Shown: positions 8,051 to 16,207, counted from the first letter of the stretch. The stretch is 26,983 nt of DNA from an uncultured Porphyromonas sp. (GCF_905372525.1 NZ_CAJPPN010000031.1:1-26983), one strand, 5' to 3'. Made by a program: numbers and translations. Notes: generated by a model from the sequence alone, not told the origin.

Positions 8051-8116
8051 GTGTACACGTGGGTACACAACAGTGTACACACTGGTATACTGAGGTGTAC
8101 ACACGTGTACACTTAC
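8051..8116. repeat. Three 22-bp units holding six TGTACA-type palindromes (putative operator array)
   Basis: Eight-base sites begin at 8051, 8061, 8073, 8083, 8095 and 8105. Four are the perfect palindrome GTGTACAC (8051, 8073, 8095, 8105), one is GGGTACAC (8061) and one TGGTATAC (8083). Spacing alternates 10 and 12 bp, so the unit is 22 bp, close to two helical turns, and the sites share one face of the helix. The array ends 11 bp before the -33 element of the TPR-ribH promoter, which suits a repressor or activator that binds cooperatively. The binding protein is unknown. Confidence 0.8.
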
Positions 8117-8126
8117 CCGACCTAGA

Positions 8127-8157
8127 TTGGCTAGCTACAGATAAAGTCGTATCTTTG
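8127..8157 (+). promoter_or_regulatory. Promoter of the TPR-ribH operon
   Basis: TTG (8127-8129) and TATCTTTG (8150-8157) are 20 nt apart, a full Bacteroidota consensus. Transcription should begin near 8163, giving a leader of about 48 nt before the ATG at 8211. No FMN-riboswitch-like structure fits in so short a leader. Confidence 0.7.
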
Positions 8158-8210
8158 CGCATCATATACTCAGTAGACTAGATACAAACAATAAACTAAG
8201 AACATCTCGT

Positions 8211-8900
8211 ATGTCACTTCAAGAGCACCGTGGTCAGGACACCTTGGACGTCATTGACGAAAAGGTAATGCAAGGGGAACAGTTCTTCGAGCGCCACGGC
8301 AAGAAGATTATTATCGCCGTAGTGGTCGTCGTCCTCGCCGTCATCGCTATCTTCGCCTACATCAAGTTCGTCAAGGAGCCTAACAATGCTAAGGCCTCTA
8401 GCCAAATGTTCGTCGCCGAGGATAACTTCATCATGGGACAGGACAGCCTCGCACTGAAGGGTGCCACAGCGAGCCCCGGCTTCGAGGGGATCGCCAAGAA
8501 CTTCTCTGGCACCGACGCCGCCAACCTTGCCCACGCCTATGCCGGGATCTGCCTCTATGACATGGGGCGATATCAGGAAGCCCTCGGGGAGCTCCAGAAG
8601 TTCTCATCCGAGGAGAAGCTCGTCGCACCCTCCATCCAGCGTATGATCGGAGACTGCTATGTACAGCTCGGCAAGCTCGAGGATGCCCTCAAGAGCTACG
8701 AGTCAGCAGCCAAGCTCGCCGATAGCGAAGCGATCTCCCCCAGCTGTCTCATCAAGGCCGGCCACGTCTACGAGAAGCTCGGCAAGTACGATCAGGCAGT
8801 AGCCGCCTACCAGCAGATCAAGGACAAGTACTACACCTCCCCCGAGGCGGAGAGCGTAGAGGCTGACCTCATCCGGGCACGTGCTGCTGGAGGTAAGTAA
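8211..8900 (+). CDS. Membrane-anchored tetratricopeptide repeat protein
   Basis: A 229-residue protein with a cytoplasmic N-terminus (1-31), one membrane helix (about 32-53, IIIAVVVVVLAVIAIFAYI) and a periplasmic part built of TPR-like helical pairs: AHAYAGICLYDMGRYQEALGEL (about 107-128), QRMIGDCYVQLGKLEDALKSYESA (about 143-166) and KAGHVYEKLGKYDQAVAAYQQI (about 181-202). This layout resembles YfgM-like periplasmic TPR proteins of the Sec/outer-membrane assembly environment, but the match is by architecture only. It is followed by ribH 26 bp later, apparently in the same transcript; a functional link with riboflavin is not evident. Confidence 0.85.
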   Translation: MSLQEHRGQDTLDVIDEKVMQGEQFFERHGKKIIIAVVVVVLAVIAIFAYIKFVKEPNNAKASSQMFVAEDNFIMGQDSLALKGATASPGFEGIAKNFSGTDAANLAHAYAGICLYDMGRYQEALGELQKFSSEEKLVAPSIQRMIGDCYVQLGKLEDALKSYESAAKLADSEAISPSCLIKAGHVYEKLGKYDQAVAAYQQIKDKYYTSPEAESVEADLIRARAAGGK

Positions 8901-8926
8901 GGCTCACGCTACACCTTATATATAAG

Positions 8927-9436
8927 ATGTCCACGATCAATCATATCTCCACCCCACACCATAGCGAAGTACCCACAGCCGAAGGACTGCACATCGGAAT
9001 CGCCGTATCCGAGTGGAACAGCAACATCACAGAGCCCCTACTCGAGGGGGCGAAGTCCGTCCTACGTGCCCGAGGAGCCGAGGAGATCACGATCTTCCGT
9101 GTCCCTGGAGCCTTTGAGCTCGTGAATGCCTCGGCTCGCCTACGTGCTCAGGGGGTAGATGCTGTAATCGCTATCGGATGTGTCGTGCGGGGGGACACCG
9201 CTCACTTCGACTACATCTGCCAAGGGGTGACCTCCGGTATCTCTTCTCTGAACGCCCAGCTGGTCAGTGTAGAGGGAAAAGAGGATCGCTACGTACCCGT
9301 AATCTTCGGTGTCCTCACCACAGAGAATATGGCTCAGGCAGAGGAACGTGCAGGGGGTAGACTAGGCAATAAGGGGGCCGAAGCAGCAGAGACTGCACTG
9401 AAGATGTGTCGCCCTATTTGCATAATTGAAAAATAG
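8927..9436 (+). CDS. ribH: 6,7-dimethyl-8-ribityllumazine synthase RibH
   Basis: Catalyses the penultimate step of riboflavin synthesis, joining the ribityl-amino-uracil and 3,4-dihydroxybutanone phosphate. The 169 residues fit the family. Visible motifs: SEWNSNI (28-34) binding the pyrimidine substrate, VPGAFEL (59-65), GCVVRGDTAHFDYI (84-97) with the catalytic histidine H93, and FGVLTTEN (127-134). The first 20 residues are a slightly longer N-terminus than average. It shares a transcript with the TPR gene; the tRNA-Tyr promoter overlaps its last codons. Confidence 0.96.
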   Translation: MSTINHISTPHHSEVPTAEGLHIGIAVSEWNSNITEPLLEGAKSVLRARGAEEITIFRVPGAFELVNASARLRAQGVDAVIAIGCVVRGDTAHFDYICQGVTSGISSLNAQLVSVEGKEDRYVPVIFGVLTTENMAQAEERAGGRLGNKGAEAAETALKMCRPICIIEK

Positions 9437-9448
9437 TATCTACCTTTG
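9418..9448 (+). promoter_or_regulatory. Promoter of the tRNA-Tyr/tRNA-Gly pair
   Basis: TTG (9418-9420, inside the end of ribH) and TACCTTTG (9441-9448) are 20 nt apart. The start would be near 9454, 17 nt before tRNA-Tyr. Confidence 0.65.
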
Positions 9449-9470
9449 CAACGCTAAACCAAAAAAGGAT

Positions 9471-9553
9471 GGGCAGTTACCAGAGTGGCCAAATGGGGCT
9501 GACTGTAACTCAGCTGGCTTACGCCTTCGGTGGTTCGAATCCATCACTGCCCA
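9471..9553 (+). tRNA. tRNA-Tyr (anticodon GTA)
   Basis: A class II tRNA of 83 nt. Acceptor GGGCAGT (9471-9477) pairs perfectly with ACTGCCC (9546-9552), discriminator A9553. The anticodon loop contains GTA (GACTGTAACTC). A long variable arm lies between GGCTTACGCC and the T arm, and the T loop is TTCGAAT. CCA is not encoded. Confidence 0.95.
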
Positions 9554-9566
9554 CTCTCTAAGGATT

Positions 9567-9639
9567 GCGGAAGTAGCTCAGTTGATAGAGCATTAGCCTT
9601 CCAAGCTAAGGGTCGCGGGTTTGAGCCCCGTCTTCCGCT
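9567..9639 (+). tRNA. tRNA-Gly (anticodon TCC)
   Basis: Acceptor GCGGAAG (9567-9573) pairs perfectly with CTTCCGC (9632-9638), discriminator T9639. The anticodon stem TTAGC/GCTAA closes loop CTTCCAA, so the anticodon is TCC. D and T arms are normal. It lies 13 nt after tRNA-Tyr and shares its transcript. Confidence 0.95.
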
Positions 9640-9671
9640 CATAGGTTGGTAGAGCTACTACCCAAGAAAAC

Positions 9672-9709
9672 AAAGCGAGGATTTCGGTTGAGATCCTCGC
9701 TTTTCTTTT
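9672..9709 (+). terminator. Intrinsic terminator after the tRNA pair
   Basis: AGCGAGGAT pairs with ATCCTCGCT and is followed by TTTTCTTTTA. This is the clearest rho-independent terminator in the window and ends the ribH-tRNA transcription unit. Confidence 0.88.
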
Positions 9710-9821
9710 ACTCCCCTCTCTATCCCCCACATACTGCCAGACCAAGGCTAACGAGACTCTCTCCCCAGGAGCTATGACTCTCCACACCCAGCATCACACC
9801 GATACGACTACCGGAGGACGC

Positions 9822-9864
9822 AAAATGCTTTAATTTTATATAATTACAGCATTTTATACCTTTG
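9822..9864 (+). promoter_or_regulatory. Fic gene promoter overlapped by a 34-bp palindrome
   Basis: The half sites 9822-9835 (AAAATGCTTTAATT) and 9842-9855 (AATTACAGCATTTT) match as inverted repeats at 13 of 14 positions with a 6-nt spacer. The -7 element TACCTTTG (9857-9864) begins one base later, so the palindrome occupies the -12 to -45 region. No TTG is present where -33 is expected, suggesting a weak or activator-dependent promoter. A bound dimer would block RNA polymerase. Confidence 0.65.
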
Positions 9865-9898
9865 CACTAGAACAGAAACAAATTACGGCACATCGATT

Positions 9899-11227
9899 AT
9901 GAGTAGTCCCATCGAATCTCCACCAAGGGTACCCCTGATCGAGCTCGCCCGTATGCTCTCCTCAGAGAAAGAGGCTGTGCTCCGGGAGCTCATAGACCAG
10001 GCCAATACGGAGTATCTCTATTGGTCTAAGATCAAGTACACCCCCATCCAGCCCCCGCTCACACCTCACCTCCTATGGGGATATATTCGAGAGACCCGGC
10101 GAGCTGCTAGCATCTCTATTTGGAGACGATATGGCATCACGCTCTATACGACACCCTATATGCAGGGGGTGCTCTATGAGCTCGAGCAAACCCTACGCAG
10201 CGAAAAGCTCCTCTCCGATCTTATTCCTGCGACCTCGAAGAAGCAGTATCTGCTCCGATCGATCGAGGAAGAAGCGATCCGATCGAGCCAGATGGAGGGT
10301 GCCTCCACGACCCGTAGGGTGGCCAAGGAGATGCTCCAGCAGGGAGTCAAGCCCCGCAATAGGTCTGAGCGCATGATATCGAATAACTATCGTGCCCTAC
10401 AGTTCATCAAGGAGCACCAGGATAGCCCGATGACCGAGGAGCTGTTACTAGAGCTCCACCGCACCGTCGTACGGGATACCCTAGAGCGCAAAGAGGATGA
10501 GGGACGACTCCGGACAAGTGAAGACGATGTCGTTGTAGAGGATGGGATCACCAAAGAGGTGGTACATACTCCACCCCCAGCTGAGGAGCTAGCAGAGTTC
10601 GTCGGGGATCTGTGTAAGTTCTGCAACGACACTCCCCCCCCGACCTTCATCCACCCGATCCTGCGAGCGGTCATTATTCACTTCATGATCGCCTACATGC
10701 ACCCCTTTGTAGATGGGAATGGCCGGACAGCGAGGGCTTTATTCTACTGGTCACTCATCCGCTCTGGATACAGCCTCATTGAGTACATCTCCATCTCGGA
10801 GCGTATCTATAAGAGTAAGGGACAATATGAAGAGGCCTTCCTGCAGGTGGAGGCTGATGAGCTCGACCTAGGCTACTTTGCCCAGTATCATCTGCGTATA
10901 CTTCTTGGTGCGATTGAGAGCTTCCGAGCGTACGCTACACGCAAGGTAGAAGAGATGACGCAGGGCACGGCGATGCTTCGCCTCGGGGGACTGAATGAGC
11001 GCCAGGCAAGCATACTACAGCTCTACCAGCAGGAGGCCGACCTAGCTCTGACGGGCAGAGAGGTCGAGCGGCGCTTTGGGGTGACCCTGGCAACAGCCAA
11101 GTCCGACCTCAAGGGACTCGTGGAGCGAGGCTTCCTGCAGGAGATTGCACTCAACAAGATCAAGAGGGCTTATCTGCGAAGTAATGACTTCGATAGGCTC
11201 GTGGCGGAGGCTTCACCATCGAGCTAA
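9899..11227 (+). CDS. Class II Fic family protein with C-terminal winged helix
   Basis: A 442-residue Fic protein, presumably an AMP transferase acting on a cytoplasmic protein. The FIC signature HPFVDGNGRTAR spans 268-279 with catalytic H268. The inhibitory helix SSQMEG (129-134) lies before it and fits (S/T)xxxE(G/N), with E133 as the expected inhibitory glutamate, which places it in class II (autoinhibited from the N-terminal side). Residues 40-110 form the N-terminal region; residues 365-420 look like a winged helix-turn-helix (LTGREVERRFGVTLATAKSDLKGL, about 384-407). The gene stands alone between a tRNA terminator and valS, with no antitoxin-like small gene. The DNA-binding tail and the palindrome in its promoter suggest autoregulation; the target is unknown. 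Confidence 0.93.
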   Translation: MSSPIESPPRVPLIELARMLSSEKEAVLRELIDQANTEYLYWSKIKYTPIQPPLTPHLLWGYIRETRRAASISIWRRYGITLYTTPYMQGVLYELEQTLRSEKLLSDLIPATSKKQYLLRSIEEEAIRSSQMEGASTTRRVAKEMLQQGVKPRNRSERMISNNYRALQFIKEHQDSPMTEELLLELHRTVVRDTLERKEDEGRLRTSEDDVVVEDGITKEVVHTPPPAEELAEFVGDLCKFCNDTPPPTFIHPILRAVIIHFMIAYMHPFVDGNGRTARALFYWSLIRSGYSLIEYISISERIYKSKGQYEEAFLQVEADELDLGYFAQYHLRILLGAIESFRAYATRKVEEMTQGTAMLRLGGLNERQASILQLYQQEADLALTGREVERRFGVTLATAKSDLKGLVERGFLQEIALNKIKRAYLRSNDFDRLVAEASPSS

Positions 11228-11250
11228 CGACACATCCCACACAAAATACG

Positions 11251-11287
11251 TAAATTTGCATCCTACAATTAGGTAGCATGCCTACCT
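11251..11287 (+). promoter_or_regulatory. Possible valS promoter and leader hairpin
   Basis: TAAATTTG (11251-11258) fits TAnnTTTG, but no TTG lies at the right distance. The predicted leader of about 75 nt contains AGGTAG-CATGC-CTACCT (11271-11287), a 6-bp hairpin. I see no T-box features. The role is uncertain. Confidence 0.4.
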
Positions 11288-11337
11288 CATAAGGCACAGA
11301 CATAATAAAGAATTCATATAGGTTTATATCACACGCT

Positions 11338-13959
11338 ATGGAGTTAGCTACGAAGTATAGCCCCGAGGCTGTAGAGAGCCGCTGGTACGAGTACTGGATG
11401 AAGCACCGCCTCTTCCACTCAGAGCCTGACCATCGCCCTGCTTACACTGTCGTCATCCCCCCACCCAACGTAACGGGTGTCCTGCACATGGGACACATGC
11501 TAAATAACAGCATCCAAGATATCCTCGTGCGCCGTGCTCGTATGCGGGGCTTCAATGCCTGCTGGGTACCTGGGACAGACCATGCCTCCATCGCTACGGA
11601 GGCTAAGGTCGTAGGCCGGCTCGCCGCACAGGGTATACAGAAGCAAGACCTAACCCGCGAGCAGTTCCTAGAGCATGCCTGGGAATGGACTCGAGAGCAC
11701 GGAGGGATCATCCTCGAGCAGCTCAAGAGACTAGGCGCCTCCTGCGACTGGGAGCACACGGCCTTCACGATGGACGAAGAGCGTAGCCAGAGCGTCATCG
11801 ACGTCTTCGTAGAGCTCTATCGCCAGGGGCTGATCTATCGTGGTGTGCGTGTGGTGAACTGGGATCCCAAGGCTCGCACAGCCCTAAGTGACGAAGAGGT
11901 CGTCTATCAGGAGCAGCAGGGCAAGCTCTATTACCTGCGCTACTACGTCGAGGGAGAGGATCGCTATGTCGTCGTGGCTACGACTCGTCCCGAGACCATC
12001 ATGGGGGATACCGCTGTGTGTATCAACCCCGAGGATGAGCGCTATCACTTCCTCCGAGGCAAGCGCCTCATCATCCCCCTCGTAGGGCGTGCTGTCCCCG
12101 TGATCGAGGACGAGTATGTAGATATAGAGTTCGGTACAGGGTGCCTCAAGGTCACCCCTGCTCACGACGTCAATGACTATATGCTCGGCGAGAAGCACCA
12201 GCTCGAGACGATCGACATCTTCCACGATGATGGTTCGCTCAACGAGCATGGTGGTGTCTATGCTGGGATGGATCGCTTCGAGGTCAGAGAGAAGATCGAG
12301 GGAGACCTAGCCGCCGCAGGACTGCTGGAGAAGGTCGAGGCCTACACCAACAAGGTCGGGCACTCCGAGCGCACCTTCGTCCCCATCGAGCCTAAGCTCT
12401 CGATGCAGTGGTTCCTCCGTATGGAGCACCTCGCTGCCCCAGCCCTCGATGCTGTGATGAAGGATGAGATCCGCCTGCACCCTGCCAAGTTCAAGAATAC
12501 CTACCGCTACTGGATGGAGAACATCAAGGACTGGTGTATCAGTCGCCAGCTCTGGTGGGGGCACCGCATACCCGCCTACTACCTCCCCGATGGGAGCTTC
12601 GTCGTAGCGAGCTCGGACGAGGAAGCACTCCGCCTAGCACAGCAGAAGACGCCTAGCCTCAAGGCCGAAGACCTGCGCCGTGAGAGTGACTGCCTAGATA
12701 CTTGGTTCTCCTCTTGGCTCTGGCCTATCACGGTCTTTGCCCCAGCGATGAGCCGGGACGACAAGGAGCTGAACTACTATTATCCCACCTCAGACCTCGT
12801 CACAGGGCCCGATATCCTCTTCTTCTGGGTAGCACGTATGATCATGGCGGGCTATGCCTTCCAGGGGAAGAAGCCCTTCGAGAATGTCTACCTCACGGGG
12901 ATCGTGCGTGACAACCAGGGGCGCAAGATGTCCAAGACCCTCGGGAACTCCCCCGACCCGCTTGACCTAATAGATAAGTACGGTGCTGATGGCGTCCGTA
13001 TGGGGCTCATCATGAGTGCCCCTGCAGGGAACGACATTCTCTTCGATGAGTCTCTCTGTGAGCAAGGGCGCAACTTCTGCAACAAGATCTGGAATGCCTT
13101 CCGCCTCGTCAAAGGTTGGACGGCTGATGCCTCCGAGGCTCCCCAGCCCGAGGCCTCCCGCCTCGCCTCCTACTGGATGCGTCAGGTGCTCAGCAAGGCT
13201 GCGACCGAGCTCGAGGATCTCTTCGCCAAGTACCGCATCAGCGAAGCCCTTACCCTCGTCTATAAGCTCATCCGTGACGACTTCTCCTCCTACTATCTGG
13301 AGCTCATCAAGCCAGCCTATGGCACCCCGATCGATCGTGTGACGTGTGATGAGGCACTTGGCTTCTTTGACGAAGTCCTGCGCATCCTGCACCCCTTCAT
13401 GCCGTTCATCACGGAGGAGCTGTGGCAGAGCCTAGCTGAGCGCAAGGAGGGTGAGAGCATCATGAATGCTCAGCAGCGCCCCGCAGAGCCCTACGATGAA
13501 GCCTTCCTCGCCCGCTTCGCTGCTGTGCAGGAGCTCATCACCTCGATCCGTAGCCTGCGCACGAGCAAGAACCTCTCCCCCCGTGAGGCACTCACCCTAG
13601 AGGCCTCCGAGAGCTACCCCTGCGAACTAGACGAAGTCCTCATCAAGATGGCTGGACTCTCCGAGATCGACCGTAGTGGCAAGCGTAGCGAGGGTGCCGT
13701 AAGCTTCGTCATCGGCACCGACGAATTCGCAGTACCTATGGCTGCCTACATCAACGTAGAGGAGGAGCTCGCCAAGCTCCGTGCTGACCTCGAGTATCAG
13801 CAGAAGTTCCTCGCAGGTGTAGAGAAGAAGCTCAGCAACGAGAGCTTCGTCTCCAAGGCTCCAGAGGCGGTCATCGCCCTAGAGCAAAAGAAGAAGGCCG
13901 ATGCCGAGAGCCGTATCGCCAGCATCGAGCAGAGTATCCGTCAGCTATCCGGCAAGTAG
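11338..13959 (+). CDS. valS: Valyl-tRNA synthetase
   Basis: Charges tRNA-Val and edits mischarged threonine. The 873 residues are of normal length. The class I signatures are intact: HMGH at 50-53 in PPPNVTGVLHMGHM and KMSKT starting at 530. The editing (CP1) domain lies between about 190 and 350 (VVATTRPETIMGDTAV, GTGCLKVTPAHDVND), the anticodon-binding helical domain at about 600-760, and the C-terminal tRNA-binding coiled coil at about 805-872. It is the first gene of a packed plus-strand run; its TAG stop overlaps the GTG start of the next gene (TAGTG). Confidence 0.97.
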   Translation: MELATKYSPEAVESRWYEYWMKHRLFHSEPDHRPAYTVVIPPPNVTGVLHMGHMLNNSIQDILVRRARMRGFNACWVPGTDHASIATEAKVVGRLAAQGIQKQDLTREQFLEHAWEWTREHGGIILEQLKRLGASCDWEHTAFTMDEERSQSVIDVFVELYRQGLIYRGVRVVNWDPKARTALSDEEVVYQEQQGKLYYLRYYVEGEDRYVVVATTRPETIMGDTAVCINPEDERYHFLRGKRLIIPLVGRAVPVIEDEYVDIEFGTGCLKVTPAHDVNDYMLGEKHQLETIDIFHDDGSLNEHGGVYAGMDRFEVREKIEGDLAAAGLLEKVEAYTNKVGHSERTFVPIEPKLSMQWFLRMEHLAAPALDAVMKDEIRLHPAKFKNTYRYWMENIKDWCISRQLWWGHRIPAYYLPDGSFVVASSDEEALRLAQQKTPSLKAEDLRRESDCLDTWFSSWLWPITVFAPAMSRDDKELNYYYPTSDLVTGPDILFFWVARMIMAGYAFQGKKPFENVYLTGIVRDNQGRKMSKTLGNSPDPLDLIDKYGADGVRMGLIMSAPAGNDILFDESLCEQGRNFCNKIWNAFRLVKGWTADASEAPQPEASRLASYWMRQVLSKAATELEDLFAKYRISEALTLVYKLIRDDFSSYYLELIKPAYGTPIDRVTCDEALGFFDEVLRILHPFMPFITEELWQSLAERKEGESIMNAQQRPAEPYDEAFLARFAAVQELITSIRSLRTSKNLSPREALTLEASESYPCELDEVLIKMAGLSEIDRSGKRSEGAVSFVIGTDEFAVPMAAYINVEEELAKLRADLEYQQKFLAGVEKKLSNESFVSKAPEAVIALEQKKKADAESRIASIEQSIRQLSGK

Positions 13960-14837
13960 TGAGCCAGACGCACCTCCCCCCCTTCGACAAGGCCGCCTAC
14001 ACTCCTCAGGATCACCCCTACGCCATACACGTAGGTGAGGTGATCGAGGAGAAGGTGCATCGTCGCCTCCCTACGCCTATCCTGCGCACGCTGGAGCGTG
14101 TCATACACCAGCGGGAGATCAACGATATCCTCTATCGGTACAGTCACCTAGAGGGTATGGACTTCCTAGAGGCACTCGTAGGAGAGTTTCGCCTAGACCT
14201 TGACTGGGTACACCCGGAGCGTCTGCCCGAGCATGGACGGTGCATCTTCGCCAGCAACCACCCCCTAGGAGGGATGGATGGTATAGCTATATCCTATATG
14301 CTGGGGCATCGCTATGGAGATGTACGCTATATGGTCAATGACATGCTCTACCACCTGAAGCCCCTACAGCCTGTCTTCCTGCCCCTCAATAAGCACGGGG
14401 CGCAGGGCAAGGAGGCCGTAGCCCTGCTCCAGGAGGCTATGCAGAGTGAGGTACCCATCGGCACCTTCCCCGCAGGCTTCTGCTCACGGGTCTACGACGG
14501 CAAGATCCAGGACCAGATATGGCGCAAGACCTTCGTGACGCAGGCTATCCACCACGAGCGTGACATCGTCCCCCTACACTTCGTGGGGCAGAACTCCCGA
14601 CACTTCTACTGGATATGGCACCTCAAGAATGCCCTGCGGATGAAGTTTGACATCGGGACAGCCCTCCTACCCGACGAACTCTTCCGGGCAGCGGGGAAGA
14701 GCTTCCGCATCATCGTGGGCGAACCGATCCCCTGGCAGAGCCTGCGTGACAGCGCCCTCCGTCCCGAGGAAGAAGCCGCCCGCATACGAAGTATCTGCTA
14801 CACCCTCAGAGATGAGTACGAGCGCAGGAAGAAGTAA
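13959..14837 (+). CDS. glsA: Lysophospholipid-acyltransferase-like O-acyltransferase (GlsA type)
   Basis: A 292-residue acyltransferase of the PlsC superfamily. The active-site motif is NHPLGGMD (100-107; H101, D107), a variant with five residues between H and D, and FPAG (170-173) is the expected third motif. Starts with GTG overlapping the valS stop; no later start keeps the N-terminal DHPYAIHVGEVIEEKV that appears to belong to the protein. In Bacteroides thetaiotaomicron a neighbouring pair of this kind (glsB and glsA) makes glycine lipids; GlsA adds the second, ester-linked fatty acid. The GNAT partner follows after 3 bp, supporting the same role here. The assignment rests on gene pairing and family resemblance. 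Confidence 0.82.
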   Translation: MSQTHLPPFDKAAYTPQDHPYAIHVGEVIEEKVHRRLPTPILRTLERVIHQREINDILYRYSHLEGMDFLEALVGEFRLDLDWVHPERLPEHGRCIFASNHPLGGMDGIAISYMLGHRYGDVRYMVNDMLYHLKPLQPVFLPLNKHGAQGKEAVALLQEAMQSEVPIGTFPAGFCSRVYDGKIQDQIWRKTFVTQAIHHERDIVPLHFVGQNSRHFYWIWHLKNALRMKFDIGTALLPDELFRAAGKSFRIIVGEPIPWQSLRDSALRPEEEAARIRSICYTLRDEYERRKK

Positions 14838-14840
14838 CAC

Positions 14841-15839
14841 ATGTACACCACCCCCATCATCCCCCCTGTCCCCAAGGAGCTGATCCTCGGGGAGCTCACC
14901 CCCGATAAGCGTCTACGTCTGACCAACAAGGGGGGCAACGAGATCTATGTCTTCCATGCCTCCTCGGCACCGAATACGATGCGTGAGATCGGGCGCCTTC
15001 GTGAGGAGGCCTTTCGCTTCTACGGCGGGGGGACGGGCAAGGACTGCGATATCGACGAGTTCGACACCGACCCAGAGGGCTATGGACAGCTGATCGTCTG
15101 GGATCCGAACGAGCAGGCTATCCTTGGGGGCTATCGCTTCATCTTCGGCGATGAGGTACGGCTAGACCCCAGCACGGGTAAACCCCACCTAGCTACGGCG
15201 GATATGTTTGAGTTCAGCCCGCAGTTCCTCTCCGAGTACCTCCCCTATACCATCGAGCTCGGTCGCTCCTTCGTCTCCCTCCCCTACCAATCGACACGTA
15301 TGGGATCGAAGAGCCTCTTTGCCCTAGACAACCTCTGGGACGGCCTCGGCGCCCTCACGGTGCTCTACCCGAAGATGAAGTACTTCTACGGGAAGGTCAC
15401 CATGTACAAGGACTACGACCGTCACGCCCGCAACCTCATCCTATACTTCCTCCGCTTACACTTCTCCGACCCCGAGGGCTTAGTCACCCCTACCGAACCA
15501 CTCCCTATAGAGGTGGACGAGGAGGAGATCCGCTCCCTCTTCCCCACGAAGGACTTCTCGGCCAACTACCGTGCACTGAACACCGCCGTGCGTGCCCTCG
15601 GCTACAACATCCCCCCGCTGGTGAATGCCTACATGGCGCTCTCTCCGAAGATGAGAGTCTTCGGCACAGCGATCAACCATGACTTCGGGCTCGTCGAGGA
15701 GACCGGTATCCTGATAGCTATCGACACCATCATCCCCAACAAGCGACTCCGCCACATCGAGACCTTCGAGCTCGAGGAGGGACAAAGTGACCTCTTATGG
15801 ACGAACATCTCAAGACGGGTGCGACTGGTGAAGAACTAG
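14841..15839 (+). CDS. glsB: GNAT-type N-acyltransferase of amino-acid lipid synthesis (GlsB/OlsB-like)
   Basis: A 332-residue protein related to the ornithine-lipid OlsB and hemolysin-like acyltransferases. Characteristic stretches are MREIGRLREEAFRFYGGGTG (about 48-67), the acidic DIDEFDTD and LIVWDPNEQAILGGYRFIFG (about 89-108), and ELGRSFVSLPYQ (about 141-152). This enzyme class puts a 3-hydroxy fatty acid on the amino group of an amino acid (glycine in Bacteroides), after which the O-acyltransferase acts. Products of this pathway are precursors of the serine-dipeptide lipids known from Porphyromonas. Its 3' end overlaps yraN by 43 bp. The amino-acid specificity cannot be read from the sequence. 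Confidence 0.83.
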   Translation: MYTTPIIPPVPKELILGELTPDKRLRLTNKGGNEIYVFHASSAPNTMREIGRLREEAFRFYGGGTGKDCDIDEFDTDPEGYGQLIVWDPNEQAILGGYRFIFGDEVRLDPSTGKPHLATADMFEFSPQFLSEYLPYTIELGRSFVSLPYQSTRMGSKSLFALDNLWDGLGALTVLYPKMKYFYGKVTMYKDYDRHARNLILYFLRLHFSDPEGLVTPTEPLPIEVDEEEIRSLFPTKDFSANYRALNTAVRALGYNIPPLVNAYMALSPKMRVFGTAINHDFGLVEETGILIAIDTIIPNKRLRHIETFELEEGQSDLLWTNISRRVRLVKN

Positions 15840-16207
15840 CCTGTCGCTACCTAGAGAGCCTAGGCTACACCATCCACGAGCGCAACTGGCGCTATGGACA
15901 CCTCGAGATTGACATCATCGCCCAGTGGGGCGGCACTCTAGTCATCGCCGAGGTCAAGACACGCTCCTCGGGGAGCTACCTCAGGGCACGTGACAGCGTC
16001 ACCTCGGACAAGGAGCGCTTCCTCATACGCACTGCCGACCACTACATCCGCCAGCGAGCGCTAGAGCTGGAGGTGCGCTACGACCTCCTAGCGATCGACA
16101 TCGCCCCCGATCGCACCTACACCATCGAGCATATCCCCAACGCCTTCTACCCCAACCTCCGCCGAGGCTCCACACCTCGTCGCAGACGTACCACCCCTCA
16201 CAAGTAA
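15797..16207 (+). CDS. YraN family (UPF0102) putative nuclease
   Basis: A 136-residue protein with the full UPF0102 pattern: GATGEELACRYLESLGY (8-24), ERNWRYGHLEIDIIA with E37 and D39, then VIAEVKTRSS with E52 and K54. D39, E52 and K54 form a restriction-endonuclease-like D-ExK site. The biological role of YraN proteins is unsettled; a link to DNA uptake or recombination has been suggested. The tail (118-136) is basic. The gene begins inside the end of the glsB-like gene in another frame, so translation is probably coupled. Confidence 0.92.
   Translation: MDEHLKTGATGEELACRYLESLGYTIHERNWRYGHLEIDIIAQWGGTLVIAEVKTRSSGSYLRARDSVTSDKERFLIRTADHYIRQRALELEVRYDLLAIDIAPDRTYTIEHIPNAFYPNLRRGSTPRRRRTTPHK

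Larger units (their letters stand above)
7769..8210. other. Divergent control region between dapA and the TPR-ribH operon
   Basis: A 442-bp gene-free stretch. It holds the dapA promoter, a hairpin TAGCCCT-GAGG-AGGGCTA at 7993-8010, the TGTACA array at 8051-8116, and the promoter at 8127-8157. The section 7925-7990 shows nothing further that I can name. Confidence 0.7.

Noticed and set aside
8157..8210. FMN riboswitch controlling ribH
   Set aside because: The leader is under 50 nt and lacks the conserved FMN-aptamer sequence; ribH is also the second gene of the unit.
9899..11227. Fic protein as part of a toxin-antitoxin pair
   Set aside because: The inhibitory motif is within the protein (class II) and there is no small adjacent gene.
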